From IMG/VR virus record IMGVR_UViG_3300017788_000027, positions 1 through 59,104 of that record: a stretch of 59,104 nt of DNA, one strand, 5' to 3'. A model generated the notes under the pieces. The model was not told the origin of the DNA and did no database searches. It worked only from the letters and a program-made list of their open reading frames with translations. Shown piece after piece: positions 1 through 8,143 of this stretch. The number at the start of each line of letters is the position of its first letter. Position 1 is the first letter of the stretch. The position numbers and the translations under genes are program-made. Origin of the DNA: a virus.

Positions 1-288
1 TACACCTTCTTTCTCAAAATGCAGCGTGACCAACATGTTTTTTCCGTTGGTCTTGTTTATGAGATTGTCTTTTTTGATGTTTGTCAGTGCAACACCATAT
101 AAGGCAAAGCTGAGAGCATTTACAATAGTGGTCTTGCCAGTGCCGTTGCGACTGCCGTTGTCGTCTCCGCCCTGATCTAGATTTTCGCCCAGCACGAGAG
201 TCAGTTGCTCCCGGCCAAAATCTACAGCCTGGGTCTGATTCCCGACTGACATGAAATTCTTTACTGTGAGGTCTTTGATTCGGATCAT
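1..288 (-). CDS. gp46: gp46 recombination endonuclease subunit (SbcC/Rad50-like), N-terminal part
   Basis: This is the first 96 codons of an SMC-like ATPase; the gene runs off the left edge. The N-terminus MIRIKDLTVKNFMSVG is the usual opening of phage gp46. A Walker A motif (NGTGKTT) follows a loop, and after it comes the SFALYG segment typical of Rad50/SbcC. In T4, gp46 and gp47 form a nuclease complex that resects DNA ends for recombination-dependent replication and degrades host DNA. The ATG overlaps the gp47 stop (ATGA), so the two are probably translationally coupled. The loop before Walker A (about residues 36-46) looks longer than in many relatives. The family call is firm; full length cannot be judged. 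Confidence 0.9.
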   Translation of the reverse strand, partial: MIRIKDLTVKNFMSVGNQTQAVDFGREQLTLVLGENLDQGGDDNGSRNGTGKTTIVNALSFALYGVALTNIKKDNLINKTNGKNMLVTLHFEKEGV

Positions 289-1295
289 AGGTTATTATAA
301 ATTGCCAACAGCGTCTTGGCGTCATAGGTATCGCTTTCAATATTGACTAGTTGATTACTGACGATCTGATCAACACTTTCAAATGCTCGGATGTCGATCT
401 CTGTGTTGATTTCTACATCCTTCTTTTCTGGGATCAACGTTAATTCTCTGATGTCATACTCCCCTAGAAATTTTTCTTTGATAAAGCTGGCTTCTTCGTA
501 GCTGATATCAATGTCTAAGTTTACACGAAGGTGCATCTTAGGTTTGATGATTTTATCAGCTCCGTCGATGAGCTCACTGAGTTTAGTTGTGCGGAATGTG
601 GGCTGCGCGGGCCAACTGTGGTAAACAGGATCCTTGCCCCACTCTAAAATCATCATTCCACGATCATCGTCCCACGCATCTGAATAGTTGTGAGGAAATG
701 CATTGCCGATGTAGATCATATTTCCCCTGCGCTGGCGTTTATGAAAGTGCCCGCTGAATCCTAGTTCAAAATGTTGGAAGTGATCCAGCTGTATCTCACC
801 ATGATCAGGCATCTGTACCATGGCGTTCATGTAAAACAATGGCAGTTCAAAATGTCCAAAGATATAGTTGCCTTTTAGTTTAGCTATGCTTTTCCATTCT
901 TCGTTGACCAGCCATGGACACAATGTGACATTACCTTCAGATAACGGGTGATGTATAACATTGATGCCAGGAATATACTTGCCAAACTCTACACTGTGGA
1001 TATCACGCTTATCTTTGTAATAAAGATCATGATTACCAGGAAAAAAGAAAAACTGACTAAAAGCCTGTCCCAGCTTTTCCAATGCTCGAAGGCTGTAGTC
1101 CATAGTAGTAATGTTAAGACTATTGCGGTTGTGATGCCAATCACCCATAAAAATACCAGTGTCACATCCTTCCTCCTTGGCTTTGGCTATATACCAATCT
1201 ACAAAATCTTCACAATCTTGATTGTGCGCACCACTATTGGATTTCAAACCAAAGTGTATGTCTGTAAAACAGGCTGCTTTTTTAAAGAGATTCAT
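285..1295 (-). CDS. gp47: gp47 recombination endonuclease subunit (SbcD/Mre11-like)
   Basis: A 336-residue calcineurin-like metallophosphoesterase. The metal-binding motifs appear in order: D12-x-H14, GDWHHN at about 51-56, GNHD at 87-90, GHFE in the middle, and GFSGHFHKR further on. T4 gp47 is about the same length. It would be the nuclease subunit partnered with gp46, which follows with a 4-base overlap. The order gp55, gp47, gp46 on one strand is the T4 arrangement. The ATG at 1295 lies inside the end of the preceding small gene (14-base overlap), so the four genes probably share the transcript that starts upstream of gp55. Confidence 0.93.
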   Translation of the reverse strand: MNLFKKAACFTDIHFGLKSNSGAHNQDCEDFVDWYIAKAKEEGCDTGIFMGDWHHNRNSLNITTMDYSLRALEKLGQAFSQFFFFPGNHDLYYKDKRDIHSVEFGKYIPGINVIHHPLSEGNVTLCPWLVNEEWKSIAKLKGNYIFGHFELPLFYMNAMVQMPDHGEIQLDHFQHFELGFSGHFHKRQRRGNMIYIGNAFPHNYSDAWDDDRGMMILEWGKDPVYHSWPAQPTFRTTKLSELIDGADKIIKPKMHLRVNLDIDISYEEASFIKEKFLGEYDIRELTLIPEKKDVEINTEIDIRAFESVDQIVSNQLVNIESDTYDAKTLLAIYNNL

Positions 1296-1440
1296 AAAAG
1301 TCTTGTCCTAACATTGTTTGTATGTCTTCTAAAGTTTCATCAGGCATCTGACAGACCCAATCATCTTCCTTGGACATCCTTGTAAAACATATTTTTGCCA
1401 TGCCACCGTTGGGTAATCTAAAAGTAATGTATGTGATCAA
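1282..1440 (-). CDS. small conserved-looking hypothetical protein, TTG start
   Basis: A 52-residue frame fills the gap between gp55 and gp47. It can start at TTG 1440, which overlaps the gp55 stop (TTGA), and it ends 14 bases inside gp47. An internal ATG at 1401 would give 39 residues instead. The protein is soluble and mildly acidic, with two Trp/Cys-containing segments (ICFTRMSKEDDWVCQMP) and no membrane segment. I do not recognise the family. The position inside the gp55-gp47 operon, with coupling-type overlaps on both sides, is the main reason to call it real. Confidence 0.55.
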   Translation of the reverse strand: MITYITFRLPNGGMAKICFTRMSKEDDWVCQMPDETLEDIQTMLGQDFYESL

Positions 1441-2264
1441 TCTTCATCTCCGACTGGACCATGTCTTTTCATAGCAGCGGCATGTTCAGCTGCACCGGTT
1501 CTGCTGTAACTGGGATTCATGCCATTCATTTCTAGTATATCATCTCTTATATTCTGCATTTTCTTTTCGATATTGATAATTCTCACGAAGCTGTTGGTCA
1601 CTGCCGCGGTAAAGTAAGCAAACGGATTATTACTTTTTTCCTCATTGAATTGCAAGCCTATTTGAGTTAATTGCAGAATAGCCTGCGCTCGCATCTCATC
1701 GTTGTAAGTATAGCCACGGACGTTGCCTCTGGTAGCGTAGCGCTCGCAGAGTTTGATGTACATGCGGGCTAAGTTGTCCGTGATCTGTCCGTGATCCTTG
1801 CTAAACTTGCCTTTGGCGACGCTGCCGGCCCAGTGACTTTTTCCCACACAGACCAATTCATCATTCTCATTGAATTTCCAATGTTGAAACGGTGGAAAGT
1901 TTACTTTGTCCCTACGGTCAGCGGCACTTTTTGGATTCTTTTTTCTAGTGCTGTTTAAGGGTATGTGATCATAGGTCATGATCCTAAACACGAGATCAGT
2001 TTTAGCAATTTTTTTGTAGTCGATTTCGCAGTCTGCTTGTTTGACCTTCTCCCCAGCAGCCTTTCTCGCTTGATAATCTGCATCACCTAGTCGTTTTGCT
2101 TGGCTGCGTTTGGCCTCAGCAATAGTCCTTATGTTTATTTTCCCCAAACTAGGCAGTATGATATCATATTGATGATATTCTGGTTTGGTATAACTGCAAT
2201 AAGTGTTTTTTGATTTGTGTATTTCTTCTAATAAATCTCGGTTGTTTAGGTAATTTACGGTCAT
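1437..2264 (-). CDS. gp55: gp55 late-transcription sigma factor
   Basis: A 275-residue protein matching the T4 late sigma factor pattern. It opens with YLNNRDLLEEIHKSK (compare the VNNKELLQAI type of start in T4 gp55). It has a sigma region-2-like helix set around residues 175-240, including NPFAYFTAAVTNSFVRI followed by EKK. In T4, gp55 binds host RNA polymerase core and recognises the short TATAAATA late promoter with gp33 and the gp45 clamp. The protein is longer than T4 gp55 (185 residues) because of a central insert. It is transcribed away from the structural block whose late promoters it should read, and its own promoter appears sigma70-like. Confidence 0.87.
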   Translation of the reverse strand: MTVNYLNNRDLLEEIHKSKNTYCSYTKPEYHQYDIILPSLGKINIRTIAEAKRSQAKRLGDADYQARKAAGEKVKQADCEIDYKKIAKTDLVFRIMTYDHIPLNSTRKKNPKSAADRRDKVNFPPFQHWKFNENDELVCVGKSHWAGSVAKGKFSKDHGQITDNLARMYIKLCERYATRGNVRGYTYNDEMRAQAILQLTQIGLQFNEEKSNNPFAYFTAAVTNSFVRIINIEKKMQNIRDDILEMNGMNPSYSRTGAAEHAAAMKRHGPVGDED

Positions 2265-2287
2265 TTACTCAATCCTGTAGTTGTAGA

Positions 2288-2316
2288 AGTATAAACTACG
2301 CACTTTAAAAAGTCAA
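2288..2316 (-). promoter_or_regulatory. sigma70-like promoter for the gp55-gp47-gp46 operon
   Basis: On the minus strand, TTGACT (2316-2311) is followed by exactly 17 bases and TATACT (2293-2288). The gp55 ATG lies about 24 bases further on. This is a near-consensus host-type promoter. Its -35 box directly abuts the plus-strand late motif at 2317-2323. Confidence 0.7.
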
Positions 2317-2323
2317 CTAAATA
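2317..2323 (+). promoter_or_regulatory. late promoter motif CTAAATA
   Basis: CTAAATA lies 26 bases before the ATG at 2343, the same distance seen at 25542 and 29519. Taking the T4 spacing, transcription would start near 2330, just at the ribosome-binding sequence AAGGGAGA (2330-2337). It is the first late motif of the structural block. Confidence 0.7.
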
Positions 2324-2342
2324 TTTGCCAAGGGAGACAAAA

Positions 2343-3344
2343 ATGGCATTTGACGTAACTAAGGGTCTGTCAACAGTGGCTAGCACAGCTCAGTCGGCTT
2401 TTGGCGCAGTAAGTGCCGGTCTAAACACAGCGGCAAGATTGGGTTCGGCACTAAGTAATTTATCTAGTCCTGCAGGCCTACTAAGCACGATTCGAAGTAT
2501 AAATTTACCAGTTGGTGGAGAAGCAATCAGCAAATCTATTGCTGCATCGGCAACTTTTGGAGGCACTGACGCTAATACTGATTGGCGTGTTAGACTCAGT
2601 ATGCCTACAGGCAGCTTTTTTGATTCAAGCCCAGTGTTAAAACCATTATGGGACGCAGGCGGCTTAATTTTTCCCTATACCCCCACTATAACCATCGCAC
2701 ATTCGGCGACCTACAATGAACTATCAGTGACACATCAAAATTACCAGTTCAACGCTTATCAGAACAGTAGAGCCAGTGACATACAGATTACTGGTGAATT
2801 TAACGTACAAGATGCTGTGCAAGCCAAATATTGGATAGCCACGGTTCATTTTTTAAGAGCAGTGACAAAAATGTTTACCGGTGACACAGCTTATGCTGGG
2901 AACCCACCACCCGTGTTAAATTTCAGCGCCTACGGAGATCATGTTTTTAGAAATGTGCCAGTGGTGGTCAAAAGTTTTACTATGACATTGCCTAAAGATG
3001 TTAACTACATTAGTACAAATATTGCTAGCGGTAGCGGGTTTGGTTTAGATAGTATCAGTCAAACTGCCGGTCAGCTGGCGGGTCTTGCTGGCGTAGTTGG
3101 AGCATCAGGAGTTGCCAGAAGATTGGGTTCCGCAGCCTCTACAATCAGTGGTGTTAACAGCGTAATCAATGGATTAGGAATTTCAGGAGCTGCTGGTGGT
3201 ATGTCTTCGACAAGAGACAGCTATGTACCAACTAAAAGTGATTTAACAGTGACGGTGATGCCGGTGTACAGCAGAGAAAGTGTTAGACAATTTAGCCTAC
3301 AGCAGTTTGTCAACGGTGCTTATGTGAGCAAGGGGTATATTTAA
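2343..3344 (+). CDS. baseplate tail-tube cap/initiator-like protein (gp48/gp54 type)
   Basis: A 333-residue structural protein. I chose ATG 2343 over an upstream in-frame ATG at 2325 because AAGGGAGA sits just before it and 2325 lies right against the late motif. The N-terminus is rich in Ala, Ser and Gly helices. A beta-rich core follows (DWRVRLSMPTG, then PYTPTITIAHSATYNEL), suggestive of the tail-tube fold shared by gp19, gp48 and gp54. In T4-like marine phages the gene in front of gp53 is usually gp48, the cap of the tube on the baseplate. Assignment to gp48 rather than gp54 is by position. It ends in a TAATG overlap with the next gene. Confidence 0.55.
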   Translation: MAFDVTKGLSTVASTAQSAFGAVSAGLNTAARLGSALSNLSSPAGLLSTIRSINLPVGGEAISKSIAASATFGGTDANTDWRVRLSMPTGSFFDSSPVLKPLWDAGGLIFPYTPTITIAHSATYNELSVTHQNYQFNAYQNSRASDIQITGEFNVQDAVQAKYWIATVHFLRAVTKMFTGDTAYAGNPPPVLNFSAYGDHVFRNVPVVVKSFTMTLPKDVNYISTNIASGSGFGLDSISQTAGQLAGLAGVVGASGVARRLGSAASTISGVNSVINGLGISGAAGGMSSTRDSYVPTKSDLTVTVMPVYSRESVRQFSLQQFVNGAYVSKGYI

Positions 3345-3646
3345 TGGCTGCACAGTATAACAATATGAGCCCGTGGTATAACACTTCCGTAATAAGAGAT
3401 TATTTGGATGTTTTGACGATAAGACCAGTCAGCGCAGAACCTGACGATTATCTCTATACCATAGAGCCGCAGTATACATATAGGCCCGATCTTTTGGCCT
3501 ATGATTTGTACGGCACCAAAGACCTTTGGTGGGTCTTTATCCAGAGAAATTTAGATGTACTGCAAGATCCAGTATTTGATTTTGTTCCAGGAACAAAAAT
3601 CTATCTACCAAAAAATACCAGTCTCAAAGAAGTTTTAGGAGGCTAA
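3344..3646 (+). CDS. gp53: gp53-like baseplate wedge protein
   Basis: A 100-residue protein with the compact gp53 pattern: SPWYNTSVIRDYLD near the N-terminus, then RPDLLAYDLYGTKDLWWVF and a C-terminal FVPGTKIYLP. The second part resembles a LysM-like fold, which gp53 is known to contain. T4 gp53 is 196 residues, so this is a short form. In T4, gp53 joins wedges during baseplate assembly. The start overlaps the upstream stop as TAATG, and an AGGAGG at its end serves the next gene. Confidence 0.72.
   Translation: MAAQYNNMSPWYNTSVIRDYLDVLTIRPVSAEPDDYLYTIEPQYTYRPDLLAYDLYGTKDLWWVFIQRNLDVLQDPVFDFVPGTKIYLPKNTSLKEVLGG
3637..3642 (+). promoter_or_regulatory. perfect Shine-Dalgarno that supports a TTG start
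   Basis: AGGAGG lies five bases before TTG 3648. No ATG in frame lies nearby, so this strong site decides the unusual start of the 810-residue gene. Confidence 0.75.
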
Positions 3647-3647
3647 C

Positions 3648-6080
3648 TTGGCCATCGATGTAAAATCAGCTGCTACTACTGCGTCTAGACTGGCAAATAC
3701 TGCAATTAACTCTTCTGGAGTAGTGTCTGGTCTGCAAAATGCTGCCGGTAATCTAGACAGCTTAAAGAATGCTGCCAGTGCAGGTTTATCTAACGTTGCG
3801 GGATCGTTGACTGGCCTTGCTGGTCAGGTAAAATCCGCTATAGAATCAGTGCCTAAGATCATTGATCTTGACATCGAAAAATTAATACAGTCTGCGAAAA
3901 CAGTGGTAACAATTCCAGGTAAACCTCCGTTTCCTAATGCGTTACACAATTTCGCTAGTTACAATTACATATGGACGTTGAGTGTGTTAAGTCCTCAAGA
4001 TGTTAATTTCCCGGATGAAAGTTATAGGAAAGGTAAACTAGGCCCTTTAATTTTAAAAAGCGGCAGCGGAAACCCAAAGGATAGAATTAGCACAGTCTAT
4101 AAGAGTGTGGAAAATCCCGAAGGTAAATTTGACTATTTCATAGATGATGTTCGAATAAATGGCACTATGGGCATGGATCGAGTCACTGGAAACACCAATG
4201 CCACAGGTATTAGTTTTAAAATTACTGAACCATATAGCATGGGTTTGTTTTTTCAAAGCCTACAGATCGCAGCATTAGAAGCGGGCTATTATAACTGGCT
4301 TGATGTGCCTTTGCTTTTGAGGCTGGAATTCTTTGGTCACATTGATGCACAGAGACAAAATGTTCAGATACCCGGGACTACCAAATATTTTCCATTAAAA
4401 ATACGTGATATTAAGATGCGGGTCAGCGGGCAAGGCAGCGTCTATGATTGTGAGGCAATTCCTTGGAATGAAAAAGCACACAGCACAACATACAGTCAAG
4501 TAAAAACAGATTTAACTATCAGTGGAAAATCCGTGCAAGAAATGATACAGACCGGTGAAAAAAGTCTGCAAAAGGTGGTCAATGATGCTTATTTAGAAGC
4601 TGTGAAAAGAAAAGACGTTCAAGTACCTGATCAGATATTAATATTATTTCCCACAGACCTTAAAACCAGTGACGCTACAGGTGTAGCCAATGATTCAAGT
4701 AATGCTCCTGGAGCCACAGTCAACCCTTCAGAAAAATCCGCAGCTAATCAAAGTGTATTAAAACGGTTGGGTGTTGTTAGAGGAACCGATGGATTTAACC
4801 TAGTACAAAAAGACAATATCAATCCCATAGGTGCTGCCAATATGGGATTCAATGAATACAGAAAGGGTGAAAGCCCGTTTGGCAAAGACAACGCAGTCTA
4901 CGATGAAAAGACTGGAACCTACAAGCGCGGCAATGTCACAGTCAGCAAGACAGTCAGTGAAGCCAAATTTGCACAAGGCACTGACATACCCAATGTAATA
5001 AATCAAATAATATTGGCCAGCGACTACGGTCGTCAAGCCTTAGATCCAGACAAGATCACAGAAGACGGTTTTATCAATTGGTGGCGCATAGATACTCAGA
5101 TGTATATCATGGACACAGATGCTAACATAGAAAAAACAGGAAGAAAACCAAATCTAGTTGTGTATAGAGTAACACCACATAAGGTTCATCACAGTAAATT
5201 CATGGCACCAAATCAAGCAGCCAAAGGCACTGAACAAATTAAGTTAGAAGCCATCAAAGAATATAACTATCTATACACTGCTAAAAATCTAGATATCTTA
5301 GATTTTGCCATAGAATTCAATGCTGCATTTTACACAGCCACCAACGCTGACAGTGGAAAAAACAACGTTGACGTTCAAAGAACCGCGGAAACAGGCAACC
5401 TTGCTGCCACAGAACGCACATCAGCTGAAAATACTAGGTCCGGAGACTTTGCCAGGGATTCTCAGACAGGTCAAGTAACTTCAACAGGATTAGGCAGCGG
5501 TTCAGCCGTCCCAAGGATTGGTCTTAATACATTGCCCACCAGCAGTTATGCTGACAAAGTTAATACTAGTTCTGGCAATAAAGGTGGCCCTAGAAGCGAT
5601 GATGCAGCCACAATCGCAGCTAGACAGTTTCAAGATGCCTTAACAGCTATGGGAGACATGGTGGAGTTACAGATGAAAATTATAGGGGATCCTTTTTATA
5701 TCGGCGACAGTGGTATGGGAAATTACAGTGCTCAGGCCACTAATTTAAAAGGAATCAATGGTGATGGTGCTATTAACTATCAGGATGGAGAAGTCTACGT
5801 AGTGATCAATTTTAGAAACCCTATAGATATTAATCCTAGAACAGGTAGATATGATTTTCCTGGGGGATCACTGGTACCGCAGTTTAGTGGTCTTTATCGT
5901 GTCAGTATTGTGGAAAACAGTTTTAGTAAAGGTCAGTTCACGCAGAGTTTGACTTTAACTAGAATGGCTGGCCAGGATATCAAAGACGATGGTGGCCAAG
6001 CAGGTAAGACTGCGGTGTCAGATGTCGTTAATGCATTTAACCCCAATGACCCAGCAAGTTATAGTTCAGAGGGGGAATAA
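3648..6080 (+). CDS. large baseplate protein, probable hub (gp27-like role)
   Basis: An 810-residue protein beginning at TTG behind a perfect AGGAGG. The first 80 residues are Ala/Ser/Leu-rich helices. A beta-rich domain follows (about 100-300: FASYNYIWTLSV, FIDDVRINGTMG, LLRLEFFGH). The C-terminal part (about 670-790) has a DPFYIGDSGMGNY segment, an FRNPIDINPRTGRYDF segment and FSGLYRVSIVENSFSKG. The last resembles the closing strands of gp27/gpD-type hub proteins. Its place between gp53 and gp5 fits a hub component. It is about twice the size of T4 gp27 (391 residues). The hub role is inference; that it is a virion protein is well supported by context. Confidence 0.5.
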   Translation: MAIDVKSAATTASRLANTAINSSGVVSGLQNAAGNLDSLKNAASAGLSNVAGSLTGLAGQVKSAIESVPKIIDLDIEKLIQSAKTVVTIPGKPPFPNALHNFASYNYIWTLSVLSPQDVNFPDESYRKGKLGPLILKSGSGNPKDRISTVYKSVENPEGKFDYFIDDVRINGTMGMDRVTGNTNATGISFKITEPYSMGLFFQSLQIAALEAGYYNWLDVPLLLRLEFFGHIDAQRQNVQIPGTTKYFPLKIRDIKMRVSGQGSVYDCEAIPWNEKAHSTTYSQVKTDLTISGKSVQEMIQTGEKSLQKVVNDAYLEAVKRKDVQVPDQILILFPTDLKTSDATGVANDSSNAPGATVNPSEKSAANQSVLKRLGVVRGTDGFNLVQKDNINPIGAANMGFNEYRKGESPFGKDNAVYDEKTGTYKRGNVTVSKTVSEAKFAQGTDIPNVINQIILASDYGRQALDPDKITEDGFINWWRIDTQMYIMDTDANIEKTGRKPNLVVYRVTPHKVHHSKFMAPNQAAKGTEQIKLEAIKEYNYLYTAKNLDILDFAIEFNAAFYTATNADSGKNNVDVQRTAETGNLAATERTSAENTRSGDFARDSQTGQVTSTGLGSGSAVPRIGLNTLPTSSYADKVNTSSGNKGGPRSDDAATIAARQFQDALTAMGDMVELQMKIIGDPFYIGDSGMGNYSAQATNLKGINGDGAINYQDGEVYVVINFRNPIDINPRTGRYDFPGGSLVPQFSGLYRVSIVENSFSKGQFTQSLTLTRMAGQDIKDDGGQAGKTAVSDVVNAFNPNDPASYSSEGE

Positions 6081-7642
6081 TGGCTGAAGAAACCAGAGTC
6101 GCCACAGGCAGTGCAGGAAATAATCCAGGGCCTTTTTTAGCCAAAGTAGTCAGCCACTTAGACCCCAATTACATGGGATCATTGGAAGTGCAACTTCTTC
6201 ATGAAGTGGGTAACGACCCAGCGAAAGAAGGACAATTACATGTGGTAAAATACATGAGTCCTTTCGCTGGTAGTACAGCAGTGGAATATGTAGGCGAAGA
6301 AGAAACCTATAATAATACACAAAAAAGTTATGGCTGGTGGGCCGTGCCTCCCGATGTGGGTTCAACTGTTATTGTGTTCTTTATCGAAGGCGATCCTAGA
6401 AAAGGATTTTGGATCGGGTGTGTACAAGACGAAAACATAAATTTTATGACACCGGGCCTCGCAGCCACAAGCTACGCTATCGATGGTGATGAAGAAAGAG
6501 TGCCAGTAGCAGAATATAATAAAAAAGCTATACCAGTTGGCAACAATGACAGCACTAAGAACAGAAAAGCACAACATCCTTTTGCTAAAATTTTACAGGA
6601 ACAAGGCCTGTTATTAGACGATATCCGTGGAATAACTACCAGCAGTGCTAGGAGAGAAACACCTAGCACAGTATTTGGAATCAGCACTCCAGGCCCAATA
6701 GACAAACAACCAGGAGCAACTAAGGGAAAGATCGGTAAAGCAGAACATCAGATCGCCGGAGCATTTGTCAGTAGACTGGGCGGTACCACTTTTGTCATGG
6801 ATGACGGCGATGACAAGTTTCTAAGAAAAAAACCAGCAAGCGAAGGTCCGCCCGAGTATGTCAGTGTCGAACAGGACGAGACTGGTGGCGACGTTACGAT
6901 CCCACACAATGAACTTGTTCGAATTAGAACACGCACTGGACATCAGATATTACTGCACAACAGCGAAGATTTAATTTATATAGGCAATGCCAAAGGCACC
7001 ACTTGGATAGAACTCACCAGCGATGGAAAGATAGACATTTTTGCCGAAGACAGCGTTAGCATCCATACAAAACAAGACCTAAATTTCTATGCTGACAGGG
7101 ATATTAATTTAGAAGCAGGTAGAAACGTAAACATAAAATCCAAAGAAGAAATGCAGATAGAAACCGGCAAAGATTTTAACCTGCTTATAGGAGCCAACGG
7201 CAAGATACTGTTAGGACAGACTGGCGCGACACCGGGCGCAGGCGATCTAGATATAAATGCCAAAGGACACATTTGGCAAACCTCTGGTGGAACCAATGAG
7301 ACCAAAGCCGGCGGTAATATCGTAGAAACAGCGCCTAATATACATATGAATGGGCCGACAGCTCAGACAGCACCTATTCCTAAAGTGTTAAAAACACACA
7401 GCCTGCCGGATCAAGAAGGCAGCGAATTAGCGCAGACTATAATGCGAAGATTGCCAACACATGAACCTTGGCCACATCATGAAAATTTAGATCCTATGAA
7501 ATATAAAGCAGATAAAACTGATAGAGATTTAGACGGAAGAAATGAAGAAAATTCTCAGTCAATACTAGAATCTCCCGAAACTTGGAAGAAATACTCCACA
7601 GTCACCGACACCTTTGCAAAACTTAAAGGTGCTGAAGGTTAA
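6080..7642 (+). CDS. gp5: gp5/VgrG-like baseplate spike protein without a visible lysozyme domain
   Basis: A 520-residue central spike protein. Residues 1-120 form an OB-fold-like domain (KVVSHLDPNYMGSLEVQLL, then GWWAVPPDVGSTVIVFFIEG). A linker of about 130 residues follows. Residues 265-430 are short alternating repeats typical of a VgrG/gp5 triple beta-helix (KIDIFAEDSVSIHTKQDLN, then INLEAGRNVNIKSKEE). T4 gp5 carries a lysozyme domain between OB-fold and beta-helix; nothing like it is visible here. The C-terminal 90 residues are charged and unlike the T4 protein. It starts at a TAATG overlap with the hub gene. Confidence 0.75.
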   Translation: MAEETRVATGSAGNNPGPFLAKVVSHLDPNYMGSLEVQLLHEVGNDPAKEGQLHVVKYMSPFAGSTAVEYVGEEETYNNTQKSYGWWAVPPDVGSTVIVFFIEGDPRKGFWIGCVQDENINFMTPGLAATSYAIDGDEERVPVAEYNKKAIPVGNNDSTKNRKAQHPFAKILQEQGLLLDDIRGITTSSARRETPSTVFGISTPGPIDKQPGATKGKIGKAEHQIAGAFVSRLGGTTFVMDDGDDKFLRKKPASEGPPEYVSVEQDETGGDVTIPHNELVRIRTRTGHQILLHNSEDLIYIGNAKGTTWIELTSDGKIDIFAEDSVSIHTKQDLNFYADRDINLEAGRNVNIKSKEEMQIETGKDFNLLIGANGKILLGQTGATPGAGDLDINAKGHIWQTSGGTNETKAGGNIVETAPNIHMNGPTAQTAPIPKVLKTHSLPDQEGSELAQTIMRRLPTHEPWPHHENLDPMKYKADKTDRDLDGRNEENSQSILESPETWKKYSTVTDTFAKLKGAEG

Positions 7643-7650
7643 ATAATTTT

Positions 7651-8094
7651 ATGACTACACAGCGTTTATATGATAAAATCGTACTAAAGGGCAAATCCCC
7701 CTCACAGGAAGCGCCCATGCCTAGGACTTATCGGGGGTTTAGCACTATAAGCGCAGACAGCGAAAGTTATACTCTTTATGATCTTTCGTTGATCAAACAA
7801 GACATAGTCAATCATTTTCATGTAAGGCAGGGAGAAAAGCTCAGTGATCCCGAATTTGGCACGATTATATGGGACTTGCTTTTTGAACCACTTACTGAAG
7901 ATTTAAAAACGCTGATATTAAAAAATGTCGAAGATGTGATCAATTATGATCCTAGGGTACGTGCGGACAATGTTATAGTTACCAGCTACGAAAGCGGTAT
8001 TCAGATAGAATGTGAGTTAACTTACCTACCATACAACATTTCAGAAACACTGCAATTTCGTTTTGATCAAGCAAACGGTCTAACGGGCAATTAA
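7651..8094 (+). CDS. gp25: gp25 baseplate wedge protein
   Basis: A 147-residue protein of the GPW/gp25 family. The family core is plain at residues 54-85: HFHVRQGEKLSDPEFG, then WDLLFEPLTED. In T4, gp25 anchors the sheath-like wedge core and interacts with gp6 and gp53. It stands directly before gp6, as expected. No strong Shine-Dalgarno is visible; GAAGG lies about 12 bases before the ATG. The 49-base gap after it holds the late motif for gp6. Confidence 0.88.
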   Translation: MTTQRLYDKIVLKGKSPSQEAPMPRTYRGFSTISADSESYTLYDLSLIKQDIVNHFHVRQGEKLSDPEFGTIIWDLLFEPLTEDLKTLILKNVEDVINYDPRVRADNVIVTSYESGIQIECELTYLPYNISETLQFRFDQANGLTGN

Positions 8095-8115
8095 ACTAGC
8101 ATATAATAAAAACCG

Positions 8116-8122
8116 CTAAATA
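8116..8122 (+). promoter_or_regulatory. late promoter motif CTAAATA before gp6
   Basis: CTAAATA lies 28 bases before ATG 8144, close to the 26-base spacing of other late motifs here. It sits in the 5' half of an imperfect palindrome: CCGCT at 8113-8117, AGCGG at 8137-8141, with inner arms ATATT/AATAT. The ribosome-binding AGGAAG is in the 3' half. Confidence 0.65.
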
Positions 8123-8143
8123 TTACTAATATAGGAAGCGGAC

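Noticed and set aside
948-1385. 145-residue plus-strand reading frame across gp47
   Set aside because: It lies opposite gp47, which has all its metal-binding motifs, and has no promoter or plausible product.
7639-7645. TTAAATA before gp25 as a late promoter
   Set aside because: It ends only six bases before the ATG, so the transcript would start at or after the start codon; the first base also differs from the other motifs.
8102-8107. TATAAT upstream of gp6 as a sigma70 -10 box
   Set aside because: No -35-like sequence lies at 16-18 bases (TCTAAC there). The late motif just downstream explains the gp6 start better.
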